Below the pieces are notes generated by a model, which was not told where the DNA came from, did no database searches, and saw only the letters and a program-made list of their open reading frames with translations. Positions 55,404 to 64,000 of a stretch of 64,000 nt of DNA are shown piece after piece (the first letter of the stretch is position 1; the number at the start of each line of letters is the position of its first letter). The position numbers and the translations under genes are program-made. Origin of the DNA: Betaproteobacteria bacterium (GTDB lineage: Bacteria; Pseudomonadota; Gammaproteobacteria; Burkholderiales; Rhodocyclaceae); contig JAPTVL010000047.1 of the NCBI GenBank assembly GCA_028065725.1, forward strand, positions 1-64,000. Reading direction: 5' to 3'.

Positions 55404-56254
55404 TCGTCGGCAGCGCGTGGTGCCGCGAGCGGCAGATCCTTCTGCCGGTCGATCAGCAGGGTATGCACGCGGCGGCTGTCGGCGCGCAGGATCTGCATGC
55501 GCAAGCCGCCCAGGCTGACCACTTCGTTGCGCTTGGGCAGGCGGCCCAGGTGGTGGATGACGAGGCCGCCCACGGTGTCGAAATGTTCGTCCGAAAACTC
55601 GGTGCCGAAGGCGGCGTTGAAGTCGGCGATTTCGGTCACGGCCTTGACCCGGTAGCGGCCGGTGTTGTCGGTGACGATGTTGTCGGCGGTTTCGTCGAAG
55701 TCGTATTCGTCCTCGATGTCGCCGACGATCTGCTCCAGCACGTCTTCGATGGTGACCAGCCCGGCGACGCCGCCGTATTCGTCCACCACGATCGCCATGT
55801 GGTTGCGCGAAGCGCGGAATTCACGCAGCAGCACGTTCAAGCGCTTCGATTCGGGAATGAAGATCGCCGGGCGCAGGGTGTCGCGCAGGTCGAATTCCTT
55901 GCCGGCGAAATAGCGCAGCAAGTCCTTCGCCAGCAGGATGCCGAGCACGTCGTCCTTGCTCTCGCCGATTGCGGGGAAGCGTGAGTGCGCCGTCGTCAGC
56001 ACGATTTCGACGATCTGTTCGGGCGTCTCGTTGATGTCGATCACGTCCATCTGCGCGCGCGGCACCATGATGTCGCGTACCGCCATGTCGGCGACGGACA
56101 GCGCACCTTCGATGATCGACAGTGCGTCGGCGTCCATCAGATGGCGCTCGAAGGCGCCATGGAGCAGTTCAAGGAGTTGTTCGCGGTCTTCGGGTTCGCG
56201 CAGCAGCAGCGCGGTAAGCCGTTCGATCAGACTGGGTCTACTGGAAGGGTCCAT
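55400..56254 (-). CDS. ybeX: CorC/YbeX-family CBS-domain protein
   Basis: The 284-residue protein has two CBS units (VADMAVRDIMVPRAQMDVID, then FIPESKRLNVLLREFRASRN and VDEYGGVAGLVTIEDVLEQI) and a C-terminal transporter-associated domain (ALTEIADFNAAFGTEFSDEH). It lacks membrane segments. It is linked to magnesium/cobalt resistance and, as YbeX, to ribosome metabolism. I chose ATG 56254, two bases after the ybeY stop; a TTG at 56260 would overlap it. Confidence 0.9.
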   Translation of the reverse strand: MDPSSRPSLIERLTALLLREPEDREQLLELLHGAFERHLMDADALSIIEGALSVADMAVRDIMVPRAQMDVIDINETPEQIVEIVLTTAHSRFPAIGESKDDVLGILLAKDLLRYFAGKEFDLRDTLRPAIFIPESKRLNVLLREFRASRNHMAIVVDEYGGVAGLVTIEDVLEQIVGDIEDEYDFDETADNIVTDNTGRYRVKAVTEIADFNAAFGTEFSDEHFDTVGGLVIHHLGRLPKRNEVVSLGGLRMQILRADSRRVHTLLIDRQKDLPLAAPRAADE

Positions 56255-56256
56255 GC

Positions 56257-56682
56257 TCAACCATAAGGATCGGGGTAACCGAGACCGGCAAGTATCTCAC
56301 GCTCGATCGCTTCCATGCGTTCGGCATCAGCTTGACTGGTCTCGTGGTCATAGCCCTGCAAATGCAGCATACCATGCACCACCATATGGGCGTAGTGGGC
56401 TTCCGCCGGTTTGCCCTGTTCCGCTGCTTCGCGTGCCACCACCGGCTGGCAGAGCACCAGATCGCCGCAGACGCGGGCGCCGGATTCGTAGGGAAAGGAC
56501 AGCACGTTGGTGGCGTAGTCCTTGCCGCGATAGTCGCGGTTCAGCATTTGCCCTTCTTCGTCGCCGACGAAACGCAGTGTCACTTCGGCCGGAGTGCTGC
56601 AGGCGGCGCGTACCCAGCGCCGCAACTGCGGGCGCGTCGGCGCGCCCAGCTTGCCACCCGGATACTGCACCGATAGGCGCAA
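56257..56682 (-). CDS. ybeY: Endoribonuclease YbeY (16S rRNA maturation)
   Basis: The 141-residue protein carries the zinc site [16 protein letters not shown] (H-x3-H-x5-H) and [20 protein letters not shown], both diagnostic. No ATG fits: TTG 56682, one base after the phoH stop, gives [13 protein letters not shown], which matches the start of homologues, while a longer frame would run back through phoH. Translation is probably coupled to phoH. It acts in 16S rRNA 3' processing and ribosome quality control. Confidence 0.88.
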   Translation of the reverse strand: MRLSVQYPGGKLGAPTRPQLRRWVRAACSTPAEVTLRFVGDEEGQMLNRDYRGKDYATNVLSFPYESGARVCGDLVLCQPVVAREAAEQGKPAEAHYAHMVVHGMLHLQGYDHETSQADAERMEAIEREILAGLGYPDPYG

Positions 56683-56683
56683 T

Positions 56684-57673
56684 TCAGGCAGTCGGCGTCT
56701 GGCGGACGGCGCCATGTTTCTCATAGGCATCGACGATGCGCGCCACCAGCGGGTGACGCACCACGTCCGAGGCATCGAAGTCGGTGAAAGCCAGGCCGCG
56801 CACATCGGCCAGGATGCGGCGGGCTTCGACCAGGCCGGACTTTTGCCCGCGCGGCAGGTCGATCTGGGTCACGTCGCCGGTGACCACGGCCTTGGCGCCG
56901 ATGCCGATGCGGGTGAGGAACATCTTCATCTGCTCCGGGGTGGTGTTCTGCGCCTCGTCGAGGATGATGAAGGCATGGTTCAGGGTGCGTCCGCGCATGT
57001 AGGCCAGCGGCGCGATCTCGATGCTCTGCTTCTCGAACAGCTTGGACACCTTCTCGAAACCCATCAGGTCGTAGAGCGCGTCGTAGAGCGGACGCAGGTA
57101 GGGATCGATTTTCTGCGCCAGGTCGCCGGGCAGGAAGCCGAGCCGCTCGCCGGCCTCGACCGCCGGCCGGGTGAGGACGATGCGGCTGACCTGGTCGCGC
57201 TCGAAGGCATCGATCGCCGAGGCGACGGCGAGATAGGTCTTGCCGGTGCCGGCCGGGCCGATGCCGAAGGTGATGTCGTGTTCCTGGATGTTGCGCAGGT
57301 AGGCGGACTGGTTTCGCGTGCGGCCGTGCAGGTCGGTCTTGCGCGTCAGCAGGCCGGCATTGGGCTGAGTGGGGGCGTGGGCGTCGCGGTTGCGCGTGAT
57401 CTCGATCAGGCCGAGCTGCAGTTCGTCGATCGACAGCGGGGCGCTCGCTTCCTGGTAGAAATGCTGCAGCGCCCGCGCGGCCAGGCGCGCCTGCGCCTGT
57501 TCGCCGCTGATCCGGCAATGCTGGCCGCGGCGCGCGATGGTGACGTCGAACGCGGCTTCGATCTGGCGCAGGTTCTCGTCGAGCGCGCCGCAGAGATTTT
57601 GCAGCCGTGCGTTGTCGAGCGGTTGCAGGGAAAGCGTCAGCGGGCGCGGTGAGGGTGTCGGCGATTTGCTCAG
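56684..57673 (-). CDS. phoH: PhoH-like ATPase (YbeZ)
   Basis: Translating the minus strand gives a full PhoH protein: [19 protein letters not shown], an RNA-binding KH-like N-terminal part, [20 protein letters not shown], Walker [32 protein letters not shown], and Walker [11 protein letters not shown]. The frame is open up to the miaB stop but contains no ATG, GTG or TTG before Met at 57064, which is well inside the ATPase domain. I therefore place the start tentatively at CTG 57673. An ATG at 57676-57678 is one base out of frame, so a lost base near CCC, a sequencing error or CTG initiation are the options. Confidence 0.8.
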   Translation of the reverse strand: MSKSPTPSPRPLTLSLQPLDNARLQNLCGALDENLRQIEAAFDVTIARRGQHCRISGEQAQARLAARALQHFYQEASAPLSIDELQLGLIEITRNRDAHAPTQPNAGLLTRKTDLHGRTRNQSAYLRNIQEHDITFGIGPAGTGKTYLAVASAIDAFERDQVSRIVLTRPAVEAGERLGFLPGDLAQKIDPYLRPLYDALYDLMGFEKVSKLFEKQSIEIAPLAYMRGRTLNHAFIILDEAQNTTPEQMKMFLTRIGIGAKAVVTGDVTQIDLPRGQKSGLVEARRILADVRGLAFTDFDASDVVRHPLVARIVDAYEKHGAVRQTPTA

Positions 57674-57699
57674 GGCATCGGGTCCGGTGGGTTGCTGTC

Positions 57700-59070
57700 T
57701 TAGATGGCGACGGTCGCGTCGGCCGTTTCGGCACGGCGGGCGACTTCGCCGCGCAGGCTGTGCGGCAGCGCAGCGGTGATGACGACATCGATGAAGTGGC
57801 CGATCAGGCGTTCGTGGCCGGCGAAGTTCACCACGCGATTGTTGTCGGTGCGTCCGGCCAGTTCGCTGGCATCCTTGCGCGCATGGCCCTCGACCAGCAC
57901 GCGCTGCGTCGTGCCGACCATCGCCTGGCTGATTTTCAGCGCCTGGGCTTCGATGGTCTTCTGCAGCCGCATCAGCCGTTTTATCTTGAGTTCCGCCGGT
58001 GTGTCGTCGGCCATGTCGGCGGCCGGCGTGCCGGGGCGCGGGCTGTAGACGAAGGAGAAGCTGTTGTCGAAGCCGAGTTCCTCGACCAGGCGCATGGTTT
58101 TTTCGAAGTCCTCTTCGCTTTCGCCGGGGAAACCGATGATGAAATCGGACGACAGCGACAGGTCGGGCCGCGCCGCCTTGAGCTTCTTCACCAGCGACTT
58201 GAATTCGAGTACCGAATAGCCGCGCTTCATCGCCGCCAGGATGCGGTCGGAACCCGACTGCACCGGCAGATGCAGATGCGAGACCAGCTTGGGCGTGCTG
58301 CGATAGGTGTCGATCAGCCTTTGCGTCATCTCGCGCGGATGCGAGGTCGTGTAGCGGATGCGCTCGATGCCTTCCATTTCAGACAGGGTTTCGATCAGGT
58401 AGGCGAGGTCGGCCGTTTCATCGCCGCCGTCTGCTGCATCCAGCGCTCCCCGGTAGGCATTGACGTTCTGGCCCAGCAGCGTGACTTCGCGCACGCCGCG
58501 CGCGACCAGTGCGGTGATTTCGGCCACCACGTCGGCCAGCGGGCGCGACACTTCCTCGCCGCGCGTGTAGGGCACGACGCAGAAGCTGCAGTACTTGGAA
58601 CAGCCCTCCATGATCGAGACGAAGGCCGAAGTTCCGGTGACGGTGGCGGGCGGCAGGGCGTCGAACTTTTCGATCTCCGGGAAGGAGACGTCGACCTGCG
58701 CGCGGCCGCTCTCCCGGCGCGCGGCGATCATCTGCGGCAGGCGATGCAGGGTCTGCGGGCCGAACACCAGATCGACGTAGGGTGCGCGGGCGACGATGGC
58801 TGCGCCCTCCTGGCTGGCGACGCAGCCGCCGACGCCGATCACCAGCTTCGGGTTGAGCTGTTTCAGGTGCCTGACCCGGCCGAGATCGTGGAATACCTTT
58901 TCCTGCGCCTTTTCGCGCACCGAGCAGGTATTGAACAGGATGATGTCGGCCTCCTCGGGCTGGTCCGTCTTGACCACGCCCTCGCTGCCGGCCAGCACGT
59001 CGGCCATCTTGTCCGAGTCGTATTCGTTCATCTGGCAGCCGAAGGTGCGGATGAACACTTTCTTTGCCAT
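57700..59070 (-). CDS. miaB: tRNA-2-methylthio-N6-dimethylallyladenosine synthase
   Basis: MiaB adds the methylthio group at A37 of tRNAs. The 456-residue protein starts [20 protein letters not shown] (first cluster Cys), has [23 protein letters not shown] and the radical SAM cluster [17 protein letters not shown] (C-x3-C-x2-C), and ends with a TRAM domain ([20 protein letters not shown]). Both iron-sulfur cluster ligand sets are intact. Confidence 0.97.
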   Translation of the reverse strand: MAKKVFIRTFGCQMNEYDSDKMADVLAGSEGVVKTDQPEEADIILFNTCSVREKAQEKVFHDLGRVRHLKQLNPKLVIGVGGCVASQEGAAIVARAPYVDLVFGPQTLHRLPQMIAARRESGRAQVDVSFPEIEKFDALPPATVTGTSAFVSIMEGCSKYCSFCVVPYTRGEEVSRPLADVVAEITALVARGVREVTLLGQNVNAYRGALDAADGGDETADLAYLIETLSEMEGIERIRYTTSHPREMTQRLIDTYRSTPKLVSHLHLPVQSGSDRILAAMKRGYSVLEFKSLVKKLKAARPDLSLSSDFIIGFPGESEEDFEKTMRLVEELGFDNSFSFVYSPRPGTPAADMADDTPAELKIKRLMRLQKTIEAQALKISQAMVGTTQRVLVEGHARKDASELAGRTDNNRVVNFAGHERLIGHFIDVVITAALPHSLRGEVARRAETADATVAI

Positions 59071-59177
59071 TGTTGATTGCGCGAGATAGATGAAGAAGGC
59101 CCGTAATTATAGAACAGGCGCAGGCGCCGCCTGTTTGCTACCATCGCCCGGATTGAAACCCGCAGTCGTCCATTCAA

Positions 59178-59858
59178 ATGAAACCCGCAGTCGTTCTTCT
59201 CTCCGGCGGCCTCGATTCCGCCACGGTGCTGGCCCTGGCGCGCGAGCGCGGCTTTGCCTGCCACTGTCTGTCGCTCGATTACGGCCAGCGCCACGGCGCC
59301 GAACTGCAGGCAGCGGCGCGCGTCGCGGTGGCGCTGGGGGCTGCCGCGCATCGCGTGCTGAAACTCGATCTCGGCCAGTTGGGCGGCTCGGCACTGACCG
59401 ACAGTTCGATCGCCGTGCCGACGGCGGGTGTGCAGCCCGGCATTCCGGTGACCTACGTCCCGGCGCGCAATACCATCATGCTGTCGCTCGCCCTGGCCTG
59501 GGCCGAGGTGCTCGGCGCCCAGGACATTTTCGTCGGCGTCAATGCGGTTGATTACTCGGGCTATCCCGACTGCCGCCCGGAATTCATCAGCGCCTTCGAG
59601 ACCCTGGCCAACCTGGCGACCAAGGCGGCGGTCGAAGGCAATCCGCTCAGGGTGCACGCGCCGCTGATAAAGATGAGCAAGGCGCAGATCATCGCCGAGG
59701 GCGGGCGGCTGGGGGTCGATTACGGGCTGACGGTGTCCTGTTACCAGGCGGATGCGGCAGGACGGGCCTGCGGCCTGTGCGATTCCTGTCGCCTGCGCAG
59801 CCAGGGCTTTGCCGCAGCGGGCCTGGCCGACCCCACCCGTTATGCGGGCGGCAATTGA
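59178..59858 (+). CDS. queC: 7-cyano-7-deazaguanine synthase
   Basis: QueC converts carboxy-deazaguanine to preQ0 for queuosine. The 226-residue protein has the PP-loop [15 protein letters not shown] at residue 6, [20 protein letters not shown], and the zinc-binding cysteines in [20 protein letters not shown]. Normal length. It is divergent from miaB, with a 107-bp gap that must hold both promoters. Confidence 0.95.
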   Translation: MKPAVVLLSGGLDSATVLALARERGFACHCLSLDYGQRHGAELQAAARVAVALGAAAHRVLKLDLGQLGGSALTDSSIAVPTAGVQPGIPVTYVPARNTIMLSLALAWAEVLGAQDIFVGVNAVDYSGYPDCRPEFISAFETLANLATKAAVEGNPLRVHAPLIKMSKAQIIAEGGRLGVDYGLTVSCYQADAAGRACGLCDSCRLRSQGFAAAGLADPTRYAGGN

Positions 59859-59964
59859 TTGCCATTATTCGAACGCAAAGAACACTGATTCCACGTCCTG
59901 GTCGTTATTCTAGAATTATTGGTTCTACAAAGAGTTAGCCACGGCGAGGGCTTCGGAGGAGTTC

Positions 59965-61065
59965 ATGGAATTCACGATTCATTTGCAGATTCTGGGCATG
60001 GTCTTCATTACCGGAATCATCATGGGCGCGGTCGCCAACAAAACCAACTTTTGCACCATGGGCGCCGTTTCCGACTGGGTGAACATGGGCGACACCGGGC
60101 GCCTGCGGGCCTGGATGCTGGCGATCGCCGTAGCGACACTCGGCGTCGTGGCGCTCGAAGCCACGGGCAAGGCGACGATCGGCACCGGCACCTTCCCGCC
60201 CTACCGGACGCCCAACCTGGCCTGGTTGCGCTATGTACTGGGCGGGCTGATGTTTGGCGTCGGCATGACGCTGGCGTCGGGCTGCGGCAACAAGACCCTG
60301 GTGCGCATCGGCGGCGGCAACCTGAAATCGGTGGTGGTGCTGGCGATCGCCTCGGTCTGTGCCTATGCCATGTTGTGGACCAACTTCTACGACACGGTAT
60401 TCGGCAGCATGATGTCGGCCACCACGATCAACCTGGCCGCTGCCGGCAAGGCCAGCCAGGCCTTGGGGGATCTGACCGGACTGGGCAATACGGCTTTCGG
60501 AGCGATCCTGGCCGTTGCGCTGCTTGTTTTTGTTTTCTCCTCGCGCGACTTTCGCGGCAGTTCCGACCATATCCTCGGCGGCGCCGTGATCGGCCTGGCC
60601 GTGATCTTCGGCTGGTATGTCACTGGCGGTTCGATGGGCATGGCTTGGAAGGAGTTCGCCGACTTTGCCGACGTCAAGCCGCTGCGGGTCGAGACCCAGT
60701 CCTTCACCTTCATGAGTCCGATGGGTGATCTGGCCCGTTATGTGATGAATCCTGCCGATACCTCGCTGATCAACTTTGGCATCATGGCGCTGGCTGGAGT
60801 GATTCTCGGGTCTTTGCTTTATTCCCTGATTACTCGCAGTTTTCGCATCGAGTGGTTCGTCAATGGTGGCGACTTCGCCAATCACGCCGTCGGCGCCGTG
60901 CTGATGGGCATTGGCGGCGTCCTGTCCATGGGCTGTACCATCGGCCAGGGGATTACCGGGGTTTCGACGCTGGCCCTGGGATCGGTGTTGACCTTGATCT
61001 CGATCGTGGCAGGTGCCGCCGCCATGATGAAGTATCAGTACTGGCGCATGATGCAGGAAGCCTGA
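59965..61065 (+). CDS. YeeE/YedE-family thiosulfate/sulfur transporter
   Basis: A 366-residue membrane protein with about nine segments and three conserved Cys motifs: KTNFCTMGAVSDW, ASGCGNKTLVRIGGG and MGCTIGQGITGVSTLA. In the TsuA-type thiosulfate channels these cysteines pass the substrate by S-S-H contacts. GGAGG precedes ATG 59965. Together with the SQR-like and rhodanese genes it points to inorganic sulfur metabolism. Confidence 0.88.
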   Translation: MEFTIHLQILGMVFITGIIMGAVANKTNFCTMGAVSDWVNMGDTGRLRAWMLAIAVATLGVVALEATGKATIGTGTFPPYRTPNLAWLRYVLGGLMFGVGMTLASGCGNKTLVRIGGGNLKSVVVLAIASVCAYAMLWTNFYDTVFGSMMSATTINLAAAGKASQALGDLTGLGNTAFGAILAVALLVFVFSSRDFRGSSDHILGGAVIGLAVIFGWYVTGGSMGMAWKEFADFADVKPLRVETQSFTFMSPMGDLARYVMNPADTSLINFGIMALAGVILGSLLYSLITRSFRIEWFVNGGDFANHAVGAVLMGIGGVLSMGCTIGQGITGVSTLALGSVLTLISIVAGAAAMMKYQYWRMMQEA

Positions 61066-61125
61066 TCGCGGCAGGGTCAGGCTGGGCGTCTGCTTGCCTG
61101 TCGAAAAATCCCTGACAATTCCCGA

Positions 61126-61155
61126 TTGACAGGCACTTCGACGATTGGTTAGAAT
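61126..61155 (+). promoter_or_regulatory. Sigma-70 promoter for rplM-rpsI
   Basis: TTGACA (61126-61131) and TAGAAT (61150-61155) are 18 bp apart, a near-consensus vegetative promoter. The leader to rplM would be about 77 nt. This fits a ribosomal-protein operon. Confidence 0.8.
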
Positions 61156-61238
61156 GCTCGGCTTTCCGAGAAGCGCATGGGCTGAATCCATCCCTTGCTG
61201 CGCCGTCCGGGTTATCGAAGCACGCAAGGAACACGAGA

Positions 61239-61667
61239 ATGAAAACATTTTCCGCCAAGCCGCATGAGGTTCAGCACGACTGGGTTGTCGTCGATGCCAC
61301 GGACAAGGTACTGGGTCGCCTGGCGGCCGTGATCGCACACCGTCTGCGTGGCAAGCACAAGGCCATCTATACGCCGCACGTCGATACCGGCGATTACATC
61401 GTCGTGGTCAACGTCGAAAAGCTGCGCGTCACCGGCAACAAGGCCGAGGACAAGAAATACTATCGCCACACCGGCTATCCGGGCGGCATCAACGAAACCA
61501 ACTTCACCAAGCTGCAGCAGCGTTTTCCGGGTCGCATCCTAGAAAAGGCCGTCAAGGGCATGCTGCCCAAGGGCCCGCTGGGCTATGCGATGTTGAAGAA
61601 GATGAAGTGCTACGCCGGCGCCGCCCATCCGCACGCCGCCCAGCAGCCCAAGTCACTCGACATCTGA
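61239..61667 (+). CDS. rplM: 50S ribosomal protein L13
   Basis: The 142-residue protein starts [20 protein letters not shown] and contains [40 protein letters not shown] and [20 protein letters not shown]. It is full length. It is the first gene of the rplM-rpsI operon; rpsI follows after 24 bp. Confidence 0.98.
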   Translation: MKTFSAKPHEVQHDWVVVDATDKVLGRLAAVIAHRLRGKHKAIYTPHVDTGDYIVVVNVEKLRVTGNKAEDKKYYRHTGYPGGINETNFTKLQQRFPGRILEKAVKGMLPKGPLGYAMLKKMKCYAGAAHPHAAQQPKSLDI

Positions 61668-61691
61668 GCGCTGGAAATCTAAGGAGTTTTC

Positions 61692-62084
61692 ATGGCAGTC
61701 ACCCAATATTATGGTACCGGTCGCCGCAAGACGGCCATTGCCCGCGTGTTCCTGCGTACCGGCAGCGGCAAGTTCGTGGTCAACGACAAGCCGGTCGATG
61801 AGTTCTTCTCGCGCGAAACTGGCCGCATGGTCGTGCGTCAGCCGCTGGAACTGACCCAGCACACCAGCACTTTCGATATTCTGGTGAATGTCGAAGGCGG
61901 CGGCGAGTCCGGCCAGGCAGGTGCCGTGCGTCACGGAATCACCCGCGCCCTGATCGAGTACGACGCGACCCTGAAACCCGCGCTGTCGAATGCCGGTTTC
62001 GTGACCCGCGATGCACGCGAAGTCGAGCGCAAGAAGGTCGGCTTCCGCAAGGCGCGCCGGCGCAAGCAGTTCTCGAAGCGGTAA
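61692..62084 (+). CDS. rpsI: 30S ribosomal protein S9
   Basis: The 130-residue protein starts [20 protein letters not shown] and ends [18 protein letters not shown], the conserved tail that reaches the P-site tRNA. AAGGAG precedes ATG 61692. A strong terminator follows 27 bp after the stop. Confidence 0.98.
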   Translation: MAVTQYYGTGRRKTAIARVFLRTGSGKFVVNDKPVDEFFSRETGRMVVRQPLELTQHTSTFDILVNVEGGGESGQAGAVRHGITRALIEYDATLKPALSNAGFVTRDAREVERKKVGFRKARRRKQFSKR

Positions 62085-62111
62085 GCTGCAGCAGGGCTAT
62101 TTCCGTTGCGC

Positions 62112-62138
62112 AAAAAGCCGCCCTTGGGCGGCTTTTTT
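62112..62138 (+). terminator. Rho-independent terminator after rpsI
   Basis: GCCGCCC (62117-62123) pairs with GGGCGGC (62126-62132) and is flanked by AAAAA and TTTTTT, a standard intrinsic terminator, able to act in both directions. Confidence 0.92.
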
Positions 62139-62191
62139 ATTCCTGACGGACTTACGGGTTACCATTAATCATCGGCTGCAAGGAGTTTGGC

Positions 62192-63229
62192 ATGATCAAG
62201 GCAGGTATTGTTGGTGGTACCGGGTACACCGGCGTGGAATTGCTGCGCTTGCTGGCGCAGCACCCCAGCGTCGAACTGACTGCAATCACGTCTCGCGGCG
62301 AGGCCGGGACCTTGGTTGCCGACATGTTTCCCAGCCTGCGCGGCGCCGTGAGCCTGAAGTTCAGCGATCCCAAGGATGCGCCGCTGCACGACTGCGACGT
62401 GGTGTTTTTCGCCACACCCAATGGCATCGCCATGCAACAGGCCGCCAACCTGCTTGACGCGGGGGTGAGAGTCATCGACCTGGCAGCCGATTTCCGCATC
62501 AAGGACATTCCCTTGTGGGAGCAGTGGTACGGCATGAGTCACGCCAGCCCGGGACTGGTTGCCGAGGCGGTGTATGGTTTGCCCGAAGTGAATCGTGAGC
62601 AGATTCGCAGCGCCAGGCTGGTCGCTAATCCGGGTTGTTACCCGACGGCGACGCAACTGGGCTTCCTGCCTTTGGTCGAGTCCGGCTGTGTTGACCTGAC
62701 GCACCTGATTGCAGACGCGAAATCGGGCGTGTCCGGCGCCGGACGCAAGGCCGAAATCGGCACGCTGTTTTCCGAGGCGTCGGACAATTTCAAGGCCTAC
62801 GGCGTACCGGGCCATCGTCACCTGCCCGAGATTCGGCAGGGTCTGGCCACTGCATCCGGTCTGGGCACGGACAGGATCGGCCTGACCTTCGTGCCGCACC
62901 TGACACCGATGATTCGCGGCATCCATGCCACGCTGTACGCACGCATCACGCGCGAAGAGGATTTCCAGGCCCTGTTCGAGCAGCGTTATGCGACCGAGCC
63001 CTTTGTCGATGTGCTGCCGTCGAAATCCCATCCCGAAACGCGTTCGGTGCGTGCCGCGAATACCTGCCGGATCGCCGTGCATCGGCCCCAGGGCGGCGAT
63101 ACGCTGGTGGTTCTCTCGGTGATCGACAATCTGGTCAAAGGGGCGGCAGGGCAGGCGGTACAGAACATGAACCTGATGTTTGGTCTGGACGAATGTTCGG
63201 GTCTTTCGCAAGTTCCCGTCTTGCCCTGA
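62192..63229 (+). CDS. argC: N-acetyl-gamma-glutamyl-phosphate reductase
   Basis: ArgC catalyses the third step of arginine synthesis. The 345-residue protein has the NAD(P)-binding [18 protein letters not shown], catalytic Cys in [11 protein letters not shown], and [15 protein letters not shown] with the catalytic His. AAGGAG precedes ATG 62192. The stop overlaps the next gene's ATG (TGATG), so the two are coupled. Confidence 0.97.
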   Translation: MIKAGIVGGTGYTGVELLRLLAQHPSVELTAITSRGEAGTLVADMFPSLRGAVSLKFSDPKDAPLHDCDVVFFATPNGIAMQQAANLLDAGVRVIDLAADFRIKDIPLWEQWYGMSHASPGLVAEAVYGLPEVNREQIRSARLVANPGCYPTATQLGFLPLVESGCVDLTHLIADAKSGVSGAGRKAEIGTLFSEASDNFKAYGVPGHRHLPEIRQGLATASGLGTDRIGLTFVPHLTPMIRGIHATLYARITREEDFQALFEQRYATEPFVDVLPSKSHPETRSVRAANTCRIAVHRPQGGDTLVVLSVIDNLVKGAAGQAVQNMNLMFGLDECSGLSQVPVLP

Positions 63230-63960
63230 TGCTGAGGCGGCTGCGCAGCCGCTTCGGCATTTCGGCGCCGCGCGTTGCGGTACGGACCCATCTGCCATGG
63301 CACTGGCGGGCGTTGTCGGTCGTCGTGCTCGCCGCAGTCGGACTGGCGATACTGGTCTGGATTTATGATGCCGGCCAGCGACTTGCAGGCTTTCACCAAG
63401 GCGCCAGCGAGCACGAAATCGCCGGAATGCGCGATCGCATTGCGCAGCTGGAGGCCGATTTGGAGAGCGCGCGCAAGGTGGCAAACGCCAGCGAAAGCCG
63501 TCTGCAGATCGAGAGTACTTCGCAAGAGAGGTTGACCGCCCAGATCCGGACTTTGGCAGAGGAAAACACCCTGCTCAAGGCCGATCTGGCCACCTTCGAA
63601 AGTCTGGCGGGCGGGGAAGTTGTCAGTTCCGGGCTGGCAATCAGCCGGCTGCAGATTCTCCCGGCAGGCGACGGTCAATATCGCTATCGCCTCCTGCTGG
63701 CGCAGACCGGCGAAAAAAAGGATAAGGAATTCAATGGCATGATCCAGTTGATCGCCACTGTGCAACGGGGTACGGAGACTGCTATGATGCAGTTCCCTGC
63801 CGCCGGAGAACCTGTCGCCAGCCAGTATAAGGTCAACTTTCGGCATTTTCGGCGCCTGGAAGGTACATTCATGGTCCCTGGCGAGGCGAAAATTCAGCGT
63901 GTCGAGGCGCGCTTGATCCAGGACGGCGTAGTCAAGGCAAGTCAAAGCGCCACGCTTTGA
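63229..63960 (+). CDS. Single-pass coiled-coil protein (DUF6776-like)
   Basis: The 243-residue protein has a basic N-terminus, one membrane segment (WRALSVVVLAAVGLAILVWI), a coiled coil (IAGMRDRIAQLEADLESARK to about residue 130) and a periplasmic C-terminal domain with RYRLLLAQTGEKKDKEF. The family follows argC in Rhodocyclales-like genomes and I believe it is DUF6776, often next to bactofilin genes. The window ends 40 bp later with CAAGGAG at 63988-63994, a ribosome binding site for a gene just outside. Confidence 0.75.
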   Translation: MLRRLRSRFGISAPRVAVRTHLPWHWRALSVVVLAAVGLAILVWIYDAGQRLAGFHQGASEHEIAGMRDRIAQLEADLESARKVANASESRLQIESTSQERLTAQIRTLAEENTLLKADLATFESLAGGEVVSSGLAISRLQILPAGDGQYRYRLLLAQTGEKKDKEFNGMIQLIATVQRGTETAMMQFPAAGEPVASQYKVNFRHFRRLEGTFMVPGEAKIQRVEARLIQDGVVKASQSATL

Positions 63961-64000
63961 GAGCGATGGCGGTGGCATAGATAGCTGGCAAGGAGACTTT

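Overview
The window looks like a GC-rich betaproteobacterial chromosome. The urtABCDE-ure cluster, the miaB-phoH-ybeY-ybeX-lnt order, rplM-rpsI followed by argC, and the style of the proteins fit best with Rhodocyclales or Sterolibacteriaceae-like bacteria. That placement is inference from gene content only. Housekeeping genes fill most of it. The first 8.5 kb have a different character: lower GC in places, repeats, hypothetical proteins and an integrase.

Positions 1-8500 appear to be one end of an integrated element that stops against the 5' end of ubiA. A tyrosine recombinase gene (7512-8492) starts only 26 bp from the ubiA start. Further in lie a retropepsin-like protease, about 850 bp of eroded sequence, and a ParB-like protein without ParA. 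Next comes a repeat-rich stretch (4281-5138) holding three tandem arrays with a strict 8-bp period. Beyond that is an operon of end-processing enzymes on the minus strand: a DEDDh exonuclease, three metallophosphoesterases (one carrying an inserted zinc ribbon), a tyrosine-phosphatase-like protein and a HAD phosphatase. The last four genes overlap by 4 bp each. A near-perfect 16-bp palindrome occurs twice in the element, each time ahead of a minus-strand gene. This operon is the best candidate for an undescribed system.

8.5-14.3 kb holds ubiA, a hybrid sensor kinase, ubiD, a small membrane protein, a YqgE/AlgH protein with a signal peptide, and a small Cys-rich protein. 14.4-27 kb is a complete urea uptake and urease locus, urtABCDE-ureD-A-(alpha/beta hydrolase)-B-C-(broken CBS gene)-E-F-G, with a well-formed sigma-54 promoter ahead of urtA. 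Two diverged copies of a composite double-hairpin element sit at urtB/urtC and ureB/ureC, and their arms differ by compensating changes.

27-44.9 kb carries regulatory and envelope functions: a large CHASE-PAS-GAF-GGDEF-EAL protein, a SCO1-like protein, a periplasmic tandem PilJ-type sensor domain next to a multicopper oxidase, a five-gene operon (hybrid kinase, response regulator, YaiO-like barrel, HEAT protein, GT2 glycosyltransferase) that looks like a regulated polysaccharide export system, an orphan TRAP binding protein and a sulfide:quinone-reductase-like flavoprotein.

44.9-64 kb is mainly core genes: DODA-type dioxygenase, HIT, gloA, two DUF45-type proteins (one without its zinc site), plsC, gmhB, glyQS, a periplasmic rhodanese, lnt-ybeX-ybeY-phoH-miaB, queC, a YeeE/YedE sulfur transporter, rplM-rpsI and argC. 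A short interspersed motif around GTGGTGCCAGCGCCGACTTT recurs in at least six intergenic gaps. phoH has no ATG, GTG or TTG in frame before its conserved region.
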